Below, piece by piece: positions 5,087-5,972 of a stretch of 5,972 bases of DNA; position 1 is the stretch's first letter, and each line of letters begins with the position of its first letter. The stretch covers positions 1 through 5,972 of the forward strand of contig CALBMW010000498.1 of NCBI GenBank assembly GCA_937896275.1. Direction: 5' to 3'. Source of the stretch: an uncultured Myxococcales bacterium. Lineage in GTDB: Bacteria > Myxococcota_A > Bradymonadia > UBA7976 > UBA1532. A program made the position numbers and the translations under genes. A model generated the notes under the pieces. It saw nothing but the letters and a program-made list of their open reading frames with translations, was not told the DNA's origin and did no database searches.

Positions 5087-5972
5087 ATGGGCGCACCACC
5101 CCGCAGCCCCGGCGGGCCCTGGACGGTGCTGCCCTGGACGGTGCTGCTCTGGACGGTGCTGCTCTGCGCCGCGGTCGGCTGCGATGAGGGGGCCGGCGAC
5201 GGGCGCACTGCCCGCGATGCGGCGACCGGGCAGTTCGACGCGCGCGCCGAGGCCGACGCCGCACCCGACGCGGACCCCTCCGAGGACCCGGCCGACGCCG
5301 AGTCCCCCGACCCGGGCGCCGCCGACGCGGGCCCCCAGGAGGCCTCACCCGTCACGCTGAGCATGGACTTCACCCGCGCAGACGGCTTCTACGCCGCGCC
5401 CTTCCCCTGCGAGAGCCGCCGCGACGCGGCCGGCCGCGTGGACGTCGCCGACTTCCCCAACCCGCGCCGCCTGCCCTTCGTGGCCGACCTGGTGGCGCTC
5501 GCTGCGCACGACGCCGATGGCTTCGGGCTGACCTCGGGCGTCTACTTCCGAGCCTCGGGCGCCATCGATCAGACCTCGCTGCCGGACCCAGCCGGATCGG
5601 TCGACGCCGACGCGTCCGCCTTCTTGATCAGCGTCGATCCGACGGCGCCCGACCGCGGCCGACGCTACCCCGTCACGGCGATGTTCGAAGACGACGGCGG
5701 CCCCCACGGGACGCCGAATCAACTGTCGCTGCTCCCCGTGCAGGGCTTCCCGCTGCGCGAGGGCGTGCTCTACGCGGCCGTGATCACGACCGCCGTGCGC
5801 GACGCGGCGGGCCGTCCGTTGGCGGTGTCGCCCGCGGTCGAGGTTCTGCGAGCCGGCGACGCGCCGCCGGGGCTCGGAGACGAGGCCGCCCTCGCCTACC
5901 GCGCGGCGCTCGCCGATCCGGGCGTCGACGCCGACCGGGTGGCGGCGCTGGCGGTCTTCCGCACCGGCCACC
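5087..5972 (+). CDS. Large secreted lipoprotein with Asp/Ala/Pro-rich linker, N-terminal part (runs off right edge)
   Basis: The frame is open from the ATG at 5087 to the right edge, with 295 codons visible. Residues 1-31 form a signal peptide whose hydrophobic core is a repeated WTVL unit, ending in LCAAVGC, a lipobox with Cys32 as the lipidation site. Residues 33-88 are a low-complexity Asp/Ala/Pro/Glu linker (for example EADAAPDADPSEDPADAES), typical of myxobacterial-type surface lipoproteins. A folded domain follows from about 89. It has FYAAPFPCES, RVDVADFPNP, GFGLTSGVYFRASGAID, RGRRYPVTAMF, NQLSLLPVQGFPLREGVLYAAVITTAVRDAAG and LAYRAALADPGVDADRVAALAVFRT. This pattern recalls the N-terminal Ig-like region of bacterial 'virulence factor lipase'-type or SbsA-Ig proteins, a recollection rather than a search result. 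The catalytic part, if any, is beyond the window. It starts 29 bp after the thiolase stop with no clear Shine-Dalgarno site, so co-transcription is plausible but a functional link is unproven. Confidence 0.8.
   Translation, partial: MGAPPRSPGGPWTVLPWTVLLWTVLLCAAVGCDEGAGDGRTARDAATGQFDARAEADAAPDADPSEDPADAESPDPGAADAGPQEASPVTLSMDFTRADGFYAAPFPCESRRDAAGRVDVADFPNPRRLPFVADLVALAAHDADGFGLTSGVYFRASGAIDQTSLPDPAGSVDADASAFLISVDPTAPDRGRRYPVTAMFEDDGGPHGTPNQLSLLPVQGFPLREGVLYAAVITTAVRDAAGRPLAVSPAVEVLRAGDAPPGLGDEAALAYRAALADPGVDADRVAALAVFRTGH
5117..5161 (+). repeat. Three tandem 15-bp repeats encoding the signal-peptide core
   Basis: The unit is CCCTGGACGGTGCTG. Copies lie at 5117-5131, 5132-5146 and 5147-5161, with one base change in the third (CTC for CCC), followed by a partial fourth copy CTCTG. 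Each unit is exactly five codons, (P/L)WTVL, so copy-number change would lengthen or shorten the hydrophobic core of the lipoprotein signal peptide without shifting frame. Confidence 0.95.

Noticed and set aside
5345..5971. Minus-strand open frame of about 208 residues
   Set aside because: Its composition is typical of an antisense shadow, while the plus-strand frame has a signal peptide, lipobox and folded-domain pattern.

Overview
The window is uniformly very GC-rich DNA with strong G/C at third codon positions. It contains no rRNA, tRNA, CRISPR array or insertion sequence. It looks like a chromosomal segment of a high-GC, Gram-negative-type bacterium. The ECF sigma unit, the SCP-x-type thiolases and above all the lipoprotein with a long Asp/Ala/Pro-rich linker after its lipobox suggest a Myxococcota or related deltaproteobacterial lineage. 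This placement is an inference from style, not from a marker gene.

Layout: the left third (1-2211) is transcribed leftward. Read in that direction it holds a thiolase-fold gene (2211-934), a 152-bp gap, an ECF sigma factor (781-299), and the first 75 codons of a gene that resembles a zinc-less anti-sigma factor and runs off the left edge (226-1). A 153-bp divergent promoter region (2212-2364) separates this block from a rightward block. The rightward block holds a carotenoid-cleavage-oxygenase family enzyme (2365-3801), a second SCP2-type thiolase that overlaps it by four bases (3798-5057), and a surface lipoprotein that runs off the right edge (5087-5972).

How the parts may work together: the oxygenase has all four iron-binding histidines and should split a C=C bond into carbonyl products. 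The overlapping thiolase has the full SCP2-thiolase motif set (Cys105, HDCF, GHP, NLGG) and would act on CoA thioesters. The divergent thiolase keeps the nucleophile Cys98 and His367 but has HDAT in place of HDCF, so it may be a functionally diverged partner. This suggests a small catabolic or tailoring unit that cleaves an unsaturated, perhaps isoprenoid or apocarotenoid, compound and processes the acyl-CoA products. The substrate is unknown, and no CoA ligase, aldehyde dehydrogenase or DUF35 partner is visible.

The most notable points are: a promoter that would start the oxygenase mRNA on its own AUG (leaderless), set against a strong Shine-Dalgarno site for the coupled thiolase; the changed catalytic motif in the divergent thiolase; the loss of a normally conserved second-shell glutamate in the oxygenase; and an exact in-frame 15-bp tandem repeat that builds the lipoprotein signal peptide.
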